Origin: Photobacterium jeanii | Lineage (GTDB): Bacteria; Pseudomonadota; Gammaproteobacteria; Enterobacterales; Vibrionaceae | Assembly (NCBI RefSeq): GCF_001650345.1 | Contig: NZ_LVHF01000012.1 | Span: forward strand, 434,001 to 498,000 | Direction: 5' to 3' | Length of the DNA: 64,000 nucleotides | Shown: one piece after another, positions 44,007 to 52,661 of the stretch | How the letters are laid out: each line of letters opens with the position of its first letter | Position numbering within the stretch: position 1 is the first letter of the stretch | Notes under the pieces: model-generated | Seen by the model: only the letters and a program-made list of their open reading frames with translations | What the model was told of the DNA's origin: nothing | Database searches by the model: none | Translations under genes and position numbers: made by a program

Positions 44007-46570
44007 TATGAGTTCTCCAGTTCTACGTGCAGAATGTCGCCTTTAACGGCAGGATGTTTCTCTGTGAAAGTTGCCGGACGATGTTGTTCACGCTCAGGCA
44101 CAAACACCACGTTATCGTCACGCTGATCACTATTGATAAAGTGAGCAAAGCGCTTCAATTGGTCTTCATCTTTAATGGTGTCATTCCATTCACAGCTGTA
44201 ATTATCGATAAGGTTGTTAATATCCGCTTCAAGCTGTTCATTAATACCCAGTTTGTTATCAACAATCACTTCACGTAGGTAGTCGACCCCACCTTCCATG
44301 TTGTCCAACCAAACGGAAGTACGCTGTAGCTTGTCTGCCGTACGAATGTAAAACATCATGAAACGATCGATGTACTTAAGAAGTGTTTCCAGATCCAAAT
44401 CCGAAGCAAGCAGATCGGCATGGCGAGGTTTCATACCACCATTACCACATACGTACATATTCCAGCCCGCATCCGTAGCAATAATACCTAGGTCTTTACC
44501 TTGCGCTTCAGCACACTCACGAGTACAACCAGAAACACCGAACTTCATTTTGTGTGGTGTACGAATACCTTTGTAGCGATTCTCAATCATGGCGCCAAGA
44601 CCAACACTGTCTTGAACACCGTAACGGCACCAAGTGCTACCCACACAAGTTTTCGCCATGCGAAGCGCTTTGGCATAGGCTTGACCCGATTCAAAACCGG
44701 CATCAATCAGCTTTTCCCAAATAGCTGGCAGATCATCTTTCTGGGCCCCAAACAGACCAATACGCTGAGCACCCGTAACCTTAGTGTACAAATTGTATTC
44801 TTCAGCAACTTTCGCCAACGAACCCAATGCCTGAGGTGTCACTTCGCCACCCGCCATACGCGGGATCACTGAGTAAGTGCCATCTTTTTGCATATTGCCA
44901 AGGAAATTATCATTGGTGTCTTGAAGGCTAACGTGTTGTGGTTTTAAGACGTGATCACCCCAGCATGACGCCAGAACAGAACCAATCGCAGGTTTACAAA
45001 CTTCACAACCGTAACCTTTACCGTGTTTTTCCAGCATCTCATCAAAGCTCTTGATGCCTTCAATACGGATAAGGTGGAACAACTCTTGGCGGGAATAAGC
45101 AAAGTGTTCACAAATATCATTGCTAACTTCAACACCGGCTTTTTCAAGTTCAGCATTGAGCACAGAAGTCACCAACGGGATACAACCACCACAACCAGTG
45201 CCCGCTCCTGTCGTCGCTTTAATATCAGCTAACGTGTGATGACCATCTGCAACAGCCTGAGCGATTTTGCCTTTAGTAACATCAAAGCACGAACAAATCA
45301 CGGCAGACTCAGGTAAAGCATCAGCACCTAACGTTGGCTTTTCAGCCCCTGCGTGTGCTGGCAAGATCAATGCGTCAGGATGTTCTGGCAGATCGATTTC
45401 ATTAAGTTTCAGCTGTAATAAATCGCCATAATCTGAAGTGTCACCAACCAAAACAGCGCCGAGTAATTTCTTACCGTCTTCAGAAACAATCAGGCGTTTG
45501 TAAACATCTTCTTCTTCATTGAGGTAAACAAAGCTCTTACAGCCAGGAGTACGACCATTGGCATCACCAATACTGCCGACTTTAACACCTAACAATTTCA
45601 GCTTGGCACTCATATCAGCACCTTCAAACTGACTGTCATGGCCTAGCAAATGGTCAACAGCAACGGTTGCCATCTTGTAACCCGGTGCAACTAAACCAAA
45701 GAAGGTTTCATTCCAAGAAGCACATTCACCGATTGCGTAAATATTCTCATCAGATGTCAAACAAACATCATTAATTGCAATACCACCTCGTGGTGCAATA
45801 TCAAGCTGAGCCTGACGAGCCAGTTTATCCTGCGGGCGAATACCGGTTGAAAAGACAATGAAATCCACTTCCAATTCAGTATCATCAGCAAACTTCATGG
45901 TATTTCGTGCTGTAGTTCCCTCTGCAACAATTTCTTTCGTGTTCTTGCTGGTATGGACCTGAACACCCATACGCTCAATCTTGTTACGAAGTTGCTGACC
46001 ACCTTGGAGATCCAACTGCTCAGCCATCAACACAGGAGCAAACTCAATCACATGAGTTTCAACACCCAATGCTTTCAATGCCCCCGCAGCTTCAAGGCCT
46101 AGCAAACCACCGCCAACAACGACACCGCTTTTGCTTTTCTTTGCCGAGTTTTCAATAGCTTTGAGATCTTCAATGGTGCGATAAACAAAACAGTCTTTGT
46201 TTTCAGAACCTTTGATGGGTGGAACCCAAGGGTATGAACCTGTCGCCAAAATCAACTTATCGTAAGCAATTTCACGACCTGAGTTAGAATATACGATGCG
46301 ATTTTCGCGGTTGATGTTGATAGCACGCTCACCAATTAAAACGTTAATGCCGTGCTTTTCATAGAAACCGGTTTTGACAAGAGAAAGCTCATCAGCGGTA
46401 TGGTGGGAGAAATAGGAAGAGAGATGAACACGGTCATAAGCTACCCGTGGCTCCTCACAAAATACGGTGATCTCGAAATTAGAGACATCCGTTTTCTCAA
46501 CTAAATCTTCGATATAACGATGGCCAACCATACCGTTGCCGATAATGACCAACTTCATCTTGCTACTCAT
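44006..46570 (-). CDS. nirB: NADH-dependent nitrite reductase large subunit
   Basis: An 854-residue NirB, full length. N-terminal FAD/NAD(P)H reductase domain (IIGNGMVGHRYIEDLV, residues about 8-25; GGGLLGLEAAGALKALGVETHVIEFAP), two BFD-like [2Fe-2S] domains (CSCFDVTKGKIAQAV...GTGCGGC and CEVCKP), and the C-terminal siroheme/[4Fe-4S] domain with ligands in CVGSTWC and CTRECAEA. Reduces nitrite to ammonium in the cytoplasm. First gene of nirBDC-cobA, with an FNR-type site upstream. Confidence 0.96.
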   Translation of the reverse strand: MSSKMKLVIIGNGMVGHRYIEDLVEKTDVSNFEITVFCEEPRVAYDRVHLSSYFSHHTADELSLVKTGFYEKHGINVLIGERAININRENRIVYSNSGREIAYDKLILATGSYPWVPPIKGSENKDCFVYRTIEDLKAIENSAKKSKSGVVVGGGLLGLEAAGALKALGVETHVIEFAPVLMAEQLDLQGGQQLRNKIERMGVQVHTSKNTKEIVAEGTTARNTMKFADDTELEVDFIVFSTGIRPQDKLARQAQLDIAPRGGIAINDVCLTSDENIYAIGECASWNETFFGLVAPGYKMATVAVDHLLGHDSQFEGADMSAKLKLLGVKVGSIGDANGRTPGCKSFVYLNEEEDVYKRLIVSEDGKKLLGAVLVGDTSDYGDLLQLKLNEIDLPEHPDALILPAHAGAEKPTLGADALPESAVICSCFDVTKGKIAQAVADGHHTLADIKATTGAGTGCGGCIPLVTSVLNAELEKAGVEVSNDICEHFAYSRQELFHLIRIEGIKSFDEMLEKHGKGYGCEVCKPAIGSVLASCWGDHVLKPQHVSLQDTNDNFLGNMQKDGTYSVIPRMAGGEVTPQALGSLAKVAEEYNLYTKVTGAQRIGLFGAQKDDLPAIWEKLIDAGFESGQAYAKALRMAKTCVGSTWCRYGVQDSVGLGAMIENRYKGIRTPHKMKFGVSGCTRECAEAQGKDLGIIATDAGWNMYVCGNGGMKPRHADLLASDLDLETLLKYIDRFMMFYIRTADKLQRTSVWLDNMEGGVDYLREVIVDNKLGINEQLEADINNLIDNYSCEWNDTIKDEDQLKRFAHFINSDQRDDNVVFVPEREQHRPATFTEKHPAVKGDILHVELENS

Positions 46571-46635
46571 AGAAAATCCTGACCGAAAGCAAAAAAACTG
46601 TTGGGGATTTTCAGTTGTGAAGGAAAGTTAATAAA

Positions 46636-46649
46636 TGATGTAAATCAAT
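46636..46649 (-). promoter_or_regulatory. FNR-type site upstream of nirB
   Basis: Minus-strand TTGATTTACATCAT matches the FNR consensus TTGAT-N4-ATCAA in 9 of 10 defined bases, about 65 bases upstream of the nirB start codon. Oxygen-limited activation of nirB is well established in enterics. Confidence 0.68.
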
Positions 46650-46671
46650 TACAATAAAATACTACTCTAAA

Positions 46672-46678
46672 GGGGTAG
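46672..46678 (-). promoter_or_regulatory. NarL/NarP-type heptamer upstream of nirB
   Basis: Minus-strand TACCCCT fits the heptamer TACYYMT, about 100 bases upstream of the nirB start. A second heptamer in 7-2-7 arrangement is only partly matched, so nitrate/nitrite control is plausible but not certain. Confidence 0.4.
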
Positions 46679-46751
46679 CTGTGAATTGAAAGCGATTTTG
46701 GAGAGGAAATGTTAATAAACGCTAGGTTTAACAGACATCTTTGAGGGAATG

Positions 46752-46782
46752 AATAGGCGAAAGAAACACCATTTCGCCTATT
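46752..46782. terminator. Hairpin after the siroheme synthase gene
   Basis: An 11-bp perfect stem (AATAGGCGAAA / TTTCGCCTATT) with a 9-base loop, just downstream of the cysG-like stop codon at 46799. Confidence 0.7.
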
Positions 46783-46798
46783 TAAATTAATGAATATT

Positions 46799-47749
46799 TC
46801 AGGTTGTTGCATCGCTTGCCGAAACGAAAATCGGTTCATGAGAAAATGGCAATAAAGCTTTCATTTCCTCGTTTGAAAGATGAGCAGAAGTAAGTACACA
46901 AACTCTAATATCTTGCTCAGCTAGAACTGCCGCTTTTTCAATTAAATCAGCCTGTTGCAAAAGCTCACGTTCGGCATCACGTCGACAGAGGTCAACGAAA
47001 ATCTCAGGACAATCATGACTATAAAGAACATATTCTGCCTGTTGCATCAAGCGTAATGCTTTTAATGTCAGTAGCTCCGGATCGCGTCCAATATTTACTA
47101 TCGTAACAGCTTGATGAGTTTCTTCAGGTGATAGCAACAAACGACCAAAAGCACTTTCAAGCTCATTAACTTGCTTAGCGTGTTCAACTTCTGGTAGACG
47201 GAAAAAGCGCTCCCAAAATTTTCTTCGTTCATCAACCGTTTTAAAATGCTCTTTAATGCGTTCTCTTTGCTTACCAGCATAATCAGCCAGCATCGCCAAG
47301 TTCTGAGGCAGCATAGTTTCAAAGCGCTCACGTAGATAACGAACTAAAACTGGTGAGGCACCACCACTGGAAATTGCAACCTGAATTGGTGAACGATCCA
47401 CCATTGAAGGTGTAATAAAATGACAAAAATTTGGATCATCAACTACATTTACCCATAAACCACGAGCTGTCGCATCTCGATATACCTGATGATTTAAATC
47501 TCGCTGATCTGTGGTTGCCCATACTTGGTCAAAGCCAGCCAAATCGATGTCTTCGTAGTGTTTACATAAATAAATCAGCCTGCCCTTATCAACATAATTG
47601 GCAAGAAATGGATGTAGTTCAGGTGAAAGAACAGTAACGTTAGCATTTGCACGCAGTAATAAATCCACCTTACGGCAGGCAACATCACCACCACCAACAA
47701 CGAGCACTTGCCTGTCTGTCAGGCGTAAAAAGGCAGGGAAAAAGTCCAT
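46799..47749 (-). CDS. Siroheme synthase N-terminal type (precorrin-2 dehydrogenase/ferrochelatase) with degenerate SUMT tail
   Basis: A 316-residue protein. Residues 1-210 are a CysG-type dehydrogenase/ferrochelatase: VVGGGDVACRKVDLLL (NAD site), NFCHFITPSMVDRSPIQVAISSGGASPVLVRYLRE (conserved catalytic region). After this comes a shortened SUMT-like domain (about 213-316). Its SAM loop reads NIGRDPELLTLKALRLMQQAEYVLYSHD in two parts, where functional SUMT has GAGPGDP, so the methyltransferase is expected to be inactive. The intact cobA at 41901 supplies that activity. It is separated from nirB by a regulatory region. Confidence 0.88.
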   Translation of the reverse strand: MDFFPAFLRLTDRQVLVVGGGDVACRKVDLLLRANANVTVLSPELHPFLANYVDKGRLIYLCKHYEDIDLAGFDQVWATTDQRDLNHQVYRDATARGLWVNVVDDPNFCHFITPSMVDRSPIQVAISSGGASPVLVRYLRERFETMLPQNLAMLADYAGKQRERIKEHFKTVDERRKFWERFFRLPEVEHAKQVNELESAFGRLLLSPEETHQAVTIVNIGRDPELLTLKALRLMQQAEYVLYSHDCPEIFVDLCRRDAERELLQQADLIEKAAVLAEQDIRVCVLTSAHLSNEEMKALLPFSHEPIFVSASDATT

Positions 47750-47986
47750 CTAGTCAAATCTCAGGCTGAATGATTGTTTATAACTCAAATAACTTGAGTC
47801 AATTTTATAAGCATAAAACGTAAGATTTGCAACAAATTGCCAAAAGGGTTTAATCCGAAACGTAAAGTTTCAGCCCTTAACTACCAACCCGATGGTATCG
47901 TTTTGATTCGCGCAAGCAATGTTGGAGGGCTAACCTCAGCAATTTGACATCCACTTTATAGTAATCAAAGTTCAAATTCCGCCAGC

Positions 47987-48538
47987 CTAATTTTTAGCGA
48001 GCTTTTTAAGTTGTAAATATAGAGGGATCGATTGAAGAGACATTAAGTTGTTTTCTAATTTAGAGCCGTTTAACTCCATCCACTTAAGCATCTCGTCACT
48101 TACATGTTCGCCATAAACTCTATGCGAATATACAATTGACGCTCCAACACCACCGTTTATCATTATGCGAGCTTGCACAAATTCTAAAAATTGTGGTTGC
48201 TTAAAGATAGCAACGATCAAATGTTCTGCTGTTTTTTGTTTTGTTCTAGGAATAGAATCAGTTCTAATGATATGCGCCCCAAATTGCTGGTAGCTAGCTA
48301 AAATATTATTTGCTACTAGCGCAAGTCTTTCACCGTCATTTACGCCTTTGTAGTAATTGATGGTAAGCATATCAGTCCAGTTTCTTAAATCAGATTGATT
48401 CTCTGGAGTAAACTCAAATTGTGATGCTTTCGACCAACGGTGTATGTAATCAACATTATTAAAATTAATAGTTGAACTCTCAGCACTCACCGCCATAGAA
48501 CACATTAGTAATGTCAAAAATATTATTAAGGATTTCAT
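47987..48538 (-). CDS. Secreted hypothetical protein (cassette-type)
   Basis: A 183-residue protein with an N-terminal signal peptide (about 1-19, cleavage after VSA), then an alpha-rich mature part containing LRNWTDMLTINYYKGVNDGERLA and AHIIRTDSIPRTKQKTAEHLIVA. No family recognised. It is the last of the same-strand series, and the sequence beyond its stop has only a weak attC-like structure (47929-47991). Confidence 0.65.
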   Translation of the reverse strand: MKSLIIFLTLLMCSMAVSAESSTINFNNVDYIHRWSKASQFEFTPENQSDLRNWTDMLTINYYKGVNDGERLALVANNILASYQQFGAHIIRTDSIPRTKQKTAEHLIVAIFKQPQFLEFVQARIMINGGVGASIVYSHRVYGEHVSDEMLKWMELNGSKLENNLMSLQSIPLYLQLKKLAKN

Positions 48539-48672
48539 TTTACTCCCCTGTAGACTCCTAGTTCCCTATAATAAAGTTTGAAGTTCAGTGACTAAGCCTC
48601 TGCATAGTACACTGAACTGCAAGATAAAATTGCTGATTGTAATAAGTAACATTGGATGTTTTTTTCTTTCAA

Positions 48673-49083
48673 CTAATTAGAGAAACTACAATGAGGTTCT
48701 CCAAACCCCACACTACCAATAGGCAGGTTACAAACAATAGTTTCACTTCTACCATGTAAAAAGTAGTAATCTAAGACAAACTTAATATCATCTTCGACCA
48801 AACCAATAGATTCAACAAATACTCCAGAAATATTTTGAAAGCCTAACCTATTTCCATCCACTTCGACATGGTCTATTACTACATTATCAATAAGCTTATA
48901 ATCTGGAGTCGAAAACTTCTCAATTTCTATTTCAGGTTTAATTTCCATATTATTCTTTATTATACGAATAATGTCATCTTCATACCTGAATGTTTTAACC
49001 ATATTTATAGATGAAGGTATATTCGAAGCTTGGGCATCAACAAAAAATAAAGTCGCAATCATTACAAAAAACACTTTATTCAT
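48673..49083 (-). CDS. Secreted hypothetical protein (cassette-type)
   Basis: A 136-residue protein with signal peptide (about 1-19, cleavage after AQA). The mature part is acidic with two C-terminal Cys (IVCNLPIG, EPHCSFSN), perhaps a disulfide. Unknown family. The gap after it holds a 9-bp hairpin (48582-48618) instead of a clear attC. Confidence 0.62.
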   Translation of the reverse strand: MNKVFFVMIATLFFVDAQASNIPSSINMVKTFRYEDDIIRIIKNNMEIKPEIEIEKFSTPDYKLIDNVVIDHVEVDGNRLGFQNISGVFVESIGLVEDDIKFVLDYYFLHGRSETIVCNLPIGSVGFGEPHCSFSN

Positions 49084-49104
49084 ATTAAATATTCTTATCT
49101 ATAA

Positions 49105-49182
49105 ATTTAACTCTTCGATTAAAGCGTTCACTTGGAACAAAAACCGCCGAAGAGAACGTCACCGTGATTGCCTTTGTTATAA
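49105..49182 (-). repeat. attC-like recombination site
   Basis: Minus strand starts TTATAAC (49182-49176) and ends GTTAAAT (49111-49105), both matching the R'' (RYYYAAC-type) and R' (GTTRRRY) cores. 78 bp, 6 bases after the stop codon of the gene above. Symmetry in the interior is imperfect. Confidence 0.55.
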
Positions 49183-49188
49183 ATTGGT

Positions 49189-49674
49189 TCAGCGCTTTGA
49201 GACTGTACCAACTTCTATTCTTTGCCCACTCTTCAATTTAGACTTATAAACATCTTCAGATACTTCTTCAATATCTAAATATTTACTTCCATCTAAAACT
49301 GCAGGTGATAATAAAAAGAATCTTTCATCTTTAACCGTAACATCTAAATTAAGTTCTGTAAGTTTCCAACTTTGACTCCAGCCCCCATAACAAGCAGCTC
49401 CTAACTTAAGCTTACCAGCAGGTACATAAAATTCGATAACATCACCCGTTAACATTCCACTAATAGCTTTACCCGAGACAGTTGGCCAGTAGTGTAACAT
49501 TGATGATAGTAGATTATTATTTCTAGCAATGCCGACTTTTACATCTCCGCTTGATTTATTAACAACCGAAATGTCATCCAATTGCAATTTTGGTGCTGAG
49601 TGATCTACTGGTATACTAGAGCATCCCGACAGCACTAATAAAAGCACCGTATATATTAATTTTATATTTCTCAT
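49189..49674 (-). CDS. Lipoprotein (cassette-type), unknown
   Basis: A 161-residue lipoprotein with lipobox LSGC (Cys18). Mature region contains GDVIEFYVPAGKLKLGAACYGGWSQSWK, beta-rich; DVTVKDERFFLLSPAV. Not in a family I know. Surface or periplasmic location is likely. Confidence 0.7.
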   Translation of the reverse strand: MRNIKLIYTVLLLVLSGCSSIPVDHSAPKLQLDDISVVNKSSGDVKVGIARNNNLLSSMLHYWPTVSGKAISGMLTGDVIEFYVPAGKLKLGAACYGGWSQSWKLTELNLDVTVKDERFFLLSPAVLDGSKYLDIEEVSEDVYKSKLKSGQRIEVGTVSKR

Positions 49675-49681
49675 TTTAATT

Positions 49682-49770
49682 TATAATGCCAACAATAGAG
49701 TGCGCCCACCAAAGAAGCCGAAGCCCATCATCACCTTAGTACCTTTATTAGGCACGCCGAACTTATATGA
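49682..49770 (-). repeat. Possible degenerate attC site
   Basis: The 89-base gap has ends ATATAAG and CATTATA on the minus strand, which only loosely resemble the attC cores. I record it because it sits in register with neighbouring sites. Confidence 0.3.
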
Positions 49771-49776
49771 AAGGAG

Positions 49777-50157
49777 CTATTGTCTTGGTTTGGCTGAAAA
49801 CCAAGTACCGAGTACTGTTTTTGAAGGGAGATGAACTAGTGTGCCATTGCCATCAAACTCTAGAATTTGAACACCTTTCGACAAAACAACAATATCGTCC
49901 TCTGTTCTAGACCATTGATACTCACCCTCCTCCTTTATATCAAGAAGAATAGTTGTCTCTTTCAAATCATATAGCTCAGTATTTTGAGGAACGATAACAA
50001 ATACGCAGTCACCAGAATTTGCTTCAAATTCCGGGTGGAATAAAGCAAAACCTAAGTGCTGCTTATCTATAGTTTGGAGTTCGATTACATTTGATGAGTC
50101 TGATGCCATAACTAACCCTGAAAATAGTGAAATTATAAATAATATGATGATTTTCAT
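49777..50157 (-). CDS. Secreted hypothetical protein (cassette-type)
   Basis: A 126-residue protein with signal peptide (about 1-18, GLVMASD). Mature part: acidic, beta-rich, with a single Cys (GDCVFVIVPQNTELYD). Its start codon lies only 4 bases beyond the preceding attC-like site, and the AGGT ribosome binding site is inside that site, as in compact cassettes. Confidence 0.68.
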   Translation of the reverse strand: MKIIILFIISLFSGLVMASDSSNVIELQTIDKQHLGFALFHPEFEANSGDCVFVIVPQNTELYDLKETTILLDIKEEGEYQWSRTEDDIVVLSKGVQILEFDGNGTLVHLPSKTVLGTWFSAKPRQ

Positions 50158-50161
50158 AAGT

Positions 50162-50257
50162 ACCTAACGCTTGCAATAAGGTATGCCCCACTGAAACAAT
50201 AAGGCACACCTAATTTCATACCAAAACTTTCGAGTGTAACGGGCTGCCTTGTTATGC
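50162..50257 (-). repeat. attC-like recombination site
   Basis: Minus strand begins GCATAAC (50257-50251) and ends GTTAGGT (50168-50162): the latter fits GTTRRRY exactly. 96 bp. Interior contains AAGGCA and TGCAAGCG arms that allow a partial stem. Confidence 0.6.
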
Positions 50258-50279
50258 CAAACGTTCAACAAAATTATAT

Positions 50280-50678
50280 TTATTTAAACAAGGAACGAAG
50301 ACCTTTATCATCGTCAAATTCAACTCCTTCTAAACAAGCTCCAATTTCTTCTAACTCACTAGGATATTTCATTGCATGTTTCATAACTAGACAAAAGCTA
50401 TAATACTCTGAATAACTTTCCAGATTACTCAGAGAGACATTAGCAAATTTATTTTTAGCTTTCTTATCACATATATCCGAACCTGTGCTGACTTCGAGCA
50501 TGCATCTTTTTTGAGAAATTTTATAGCAAGCTACATACTCTGGCTGGTCACAAAACATAGATGGGCCATTTTTAGATAATTTTTCAGTTATTATTTCAAC
50601 AGCTAATTCATCTTGATAATTGCTTGCTGAACAACCACTTAGTAATACAGCCAAGAAAACTGGAATATATAACTTCAT
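50280..50678 (-). CDS. Lipoprotein with multiple Cys (cassette-type), unknown
   Basis: A 132-residue lipoprotein with lipobox LSGC. The mature part has eight Cys (e.g. FCDQPEYVACYKISQKRCML, DICDKK, FCLVMK, GACLEG), implying disulfides. No recognised family. AAGGT lies before the ATG. Confidence 0.68.
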   Translation of the reverse strand: MKLYIPVFLAVLLSGCSASNYQDELAVEIITEKLSKNGPSMFCDQPEYVACYKISQKRCMLEVSTGSDICDKKAKNKFANVSLSNLESYSEYYSFCLVMKHAMKYPSELEEIGACLEGVEFDDDKGLRSLFK

Positions 50679-50774
50679 TTTTATACCTTATGTCTTATTT
50701 TAATTTATATTTCAAATACTACTCTGTTCTTATCTTACTTTTAAAACAATAACTAATCATAAGTAAGATTACAG

Positions 50775-50880
50775 GTATAACGCTTAACATAAGTTGCGCC
50801 ACGATGAACCTAGCAAGCGCACCGAACTCCAAACCAAAACCGTCGAGCGTTGATAGTCTGCCTTGAGCAGTTTGTTATGT
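50775..50880 (-). repeat. attC-like recombination site
   Basis: Minus strand begins ACATAAC (50880-50874) directly at the TAA stop codon of the upstream gene and ends GTTATAC (50781-50775). 106 bp. A palindromic interior with GGCAGACTATC and GGCGCAACTTATG arms is seen. Confidence 0.62.
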
Positions 50881-51306
50881 TTATGCCACGCCAGAGAGAC
50901 TGCCAATTGGAACGAACCGAGCATTCTTATACTCTTCCGTATCAAAAACACCAAGCAACTTTAACTTTCTGTAGGGCTTTTCATAACGTGCAAGTTCCTT
51001 AAAGTCATCTTCCTTATCAAACATGAACATAGTAATCTTGTTTGGAAAAAACTTACCTGAACTGTGTTTGGTGTATTCGCGTACAAGCGCGAATTTTTTG
51101 TAGTCTTTACTATCGGCTTGGTTGGCTGCGAAATACACATAGTCAGAAATGGTCGCCTCTTGGGGGTTTGATATCTTAACTGGTTCGTATGTGTAGGCTT
51201 TCTTGTTAGAAAATGTCTTAGTATTTTGGCTAGTACTAATGCTAGTGCTATTGCAGGCACTAAGCAAGATAGCCAACACACTCATGATTATAAGTTTCAA
51301 TTTCAT
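50881..51306 (-). CDS. Lipoprotein (cassette-type), unknown
   Basis: A 141-residue lipoprotein with lipobox LSAC and a Ser/Thr-rich linker. Mature part: EATISDYVYFAANQADSKDYKKFALV, NKITMFMFDKEDDFKELARYE, VFDTEEYKNARFVPIGS. Beta/alpha pattern; family unknown. AAGGA precedes the ATG. Confidence 0.7.
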   Translation of the reverse strand: MKLKLIIMSVLAILLSACNSTSISTSQNTKTFSNKKAYTYEPVKISNPQEATISDYVYFAANQADSKDYKKFALVREYTKHSSGKFFPNKITMFMFDKEDDFKELARYEKPYRKLKLLGVFDTEEYKNARFVPIGSLSGVA

Positions 51307-51322
51307 TTTAATCCTTTATTAA

Positions 51323-51440
51323 ACATAACTCCCGCCATAAGTTGCCCGCCACAAAACCCAATCAAGCCACCGTAAACACACAAGTCAACTCATTCCGAAA
51401 ATGTGCCGTGTTAAGGGTCAACTTAATAGGCTTGTTATGT
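51323..51440 (-). repeat. attC-like recombination site
   Basis: Minus strand begins ACATAAC (51440-51434) and ends GTTATGT (51329-51323). The TAA stop codon of the gene above is inside the first core. Imperfect arms TAACAAGCCTATTAAGTTG and CAACTTATGGCGGGAGTTA pair with each other. 118 bp, the clearest attC in the window. Confidence 0.68.
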
Positions 51441-51926
51441 TAGTAATTTTTTTATCCTTAGACCTTCATTAATTAGTTCTGATAAGCTTTCAACTCCAAA
51501 AACTGAAACAATATCTAGCATAGGCACTGGATTAGTACTATTAAGTTCACTACATTTTCGGGATGAAGCAATCTTCATCGCAACATTATAATACCCCATA
51601 TAACCTAAACTCATCCCAGCACTTTCGACGACAATTCCATTAGTTGTATTCTGGAGCATATACATATTCGATAGTTCAGGAATCTTCGTACCAACAATAG
51701 CCAAACCGTTTAGTTTTAGCTTTCCGTTTTCCTTACAAACTGAAAAGCCAACTGGTTGTAAATAAGCCACTTCTCCCACTTTGATGTCTTTTGCCATCTT
51801 AAAACCAAGTTCATTACTTGTTTCGACCAATGTTTTATCTAATGAAAAACTTTGCGCAGAGAGCTGTAAACTTGCAAATATACAGCCCAATATGACTATA
51901 AACTTAGAACATATAACCTTGTTCAT
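51435..51926 (-). CDS. Secreted hypothetical protein (cassette-type)
   Basis: A 163-residue protein with signal peptide (about 1-25, cleavage after LSAQ region). Mature part contains DIKVGEVAYLQPVGFSVCKENGKLKLNGLA and two further Cys. AGGAG 10 bases upstream of the ATG at 51926 selects this start. First gene of the series; its stop codon overlaps the clearest attC site. Confidence 0.68.
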   Translation of the reverse strand: MNKVICSKFIVILGCIFASLQLSAQSFSLDKTLVETSNELGFKMAKDIKVGEVAYLQPVGFSVCKENGKLKLNGLAIVGTKIPELSNMYMLQNTTNGIVVESAGMSLGYMGYYNVAMKIASSRKCSELNSTNPVPMLDIVSVFGVESLSELINEGLRIKKLLT

Positions 51927-52609
51927 TAGTGGTAAACTCCTATAACTTCCTAGCACGAATAACATAACATTTCTTCTACGAGCTGAATTCGTCCCCCCAC
52001 TAAACCCGCAGAAAAGCGCACGATATGTACGACCTGTGACCGTACATTACAAAGTCACAGAGACCGCATTTAGCTACTCCAATATAGAAAGCATCAAATA
52101 CGCTCCCATCTAAGGATTTATTCCCCTGCATGCGTAGTAGCAAAATGCAGCAGGCATAATAGCAGCAGATTTAATATGTGACTTGATGAATGTCTAATTA
52201 ATAAGGCTTAAACCATGAATTTATTAGATAAAAAATCTGATCGCTTGGTTTTTGACCACTTTATAGCAGACGGAACATCACAACATCGGAATCTATAGAC
52301 GAAGTAAAGCTGAGTAGTACGGAAAATCCCATTCAGCTATACAGAACCCCAAATGATACCGGAACTAGAACCACTGTATGAACCACTGTATGAACCACTG
52401 TATGAACCACTGTATACAGTGTGATGAAACTCTTAGATTGGCAAAGCTATATATTTAGTTCATTTCAGCATCGCTCTACTTGCAACATCAATTACCACAA
52501 TAAATTCAAGCACTTAACAAACCCACCGTCTAACTTTGACGGCAATTAACGTCTAGCTTTTCGAACAAAAATCAAAATTATCAGTTGCCAAAAGCCTTAT
52601 TTCGCAATA
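51927..52609. other. Intergenic region with remnants and a tandem repeat
   Basis: No full gene. A 27-residue open frame starts at ATG 52214. A tandem repeat follows at 52368-52421. A hairpin CTGTGAC/GTCACAG near 52040 lies next to the end of the cassette series. The region looks like worn sequence at the end of the array. Confidence 0.45.
52368..52421. repeat. Four tandem 12-bp repeats ending in a palindrome
   Basis: GAACCACTGTAT is repeated four times exactly (52368-52415), and the last copy flows into the 14-bp perfect palindrome CACTGTATACAGTG (52408-52421). In one plus frame this codes a repeating Pro-Leu-Tyr-Glu tetrapeptide (ending ...PLYTV stop), with no start codon evident other than ATG at 52353. 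It is 190 bases upstream of the SOS box. Confidence 0.75.
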
Positions 52610-52625
52610 CTGTATATACATACAG
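52610..52625 (+). promoter_or_regulatory. LexA (SOS) box of sulA
   Basis: CTGTATATACATACAG matches CTGT-N8-ACAG exactly and is near-symmetric. It lies 36 bases upstream of the sulA start codon, so LexA would cover the promoter. Confidence 0.85.
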
Positions 52626-52661
52626 CATGTATAGATAACCACTAGTTAGAGGATGACGGCA

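Larger units (their letters stand above)
47929..51926 (-). mobile_element. Array of integron-type gene cassettes without integrase
   Basis: Seven small same-strand genes (47987-48538 to 51435-51926) are spaced by 100-200 bases containing palindromic sites. Several of those sites begin with a TAAC-type core and end with GTT[AG]-type cores, the signature of attC sites. Genes run from high to low coordinate, and stop codons abut or overlap the next site. No integrase gene lies upstream, so this would be a cluster of attC sites lacking integrase, or an edge of a superintegron. All seven genes encode exported proteins. Two leftmost sites are not convincing. Confidence 0.65.

Noticed and set aside
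47750..47986. Additional attC site after 47987-48538
   Set aside because: The cores only loosely fit; a short symmetric CAAATT/AATTTG stem is not enough for a site, so I mention it only as weak.
52368..52421. Possible CRISPR array
   Set aside because: The units are contiguous 12-mers without spacers and there are no cas genes.
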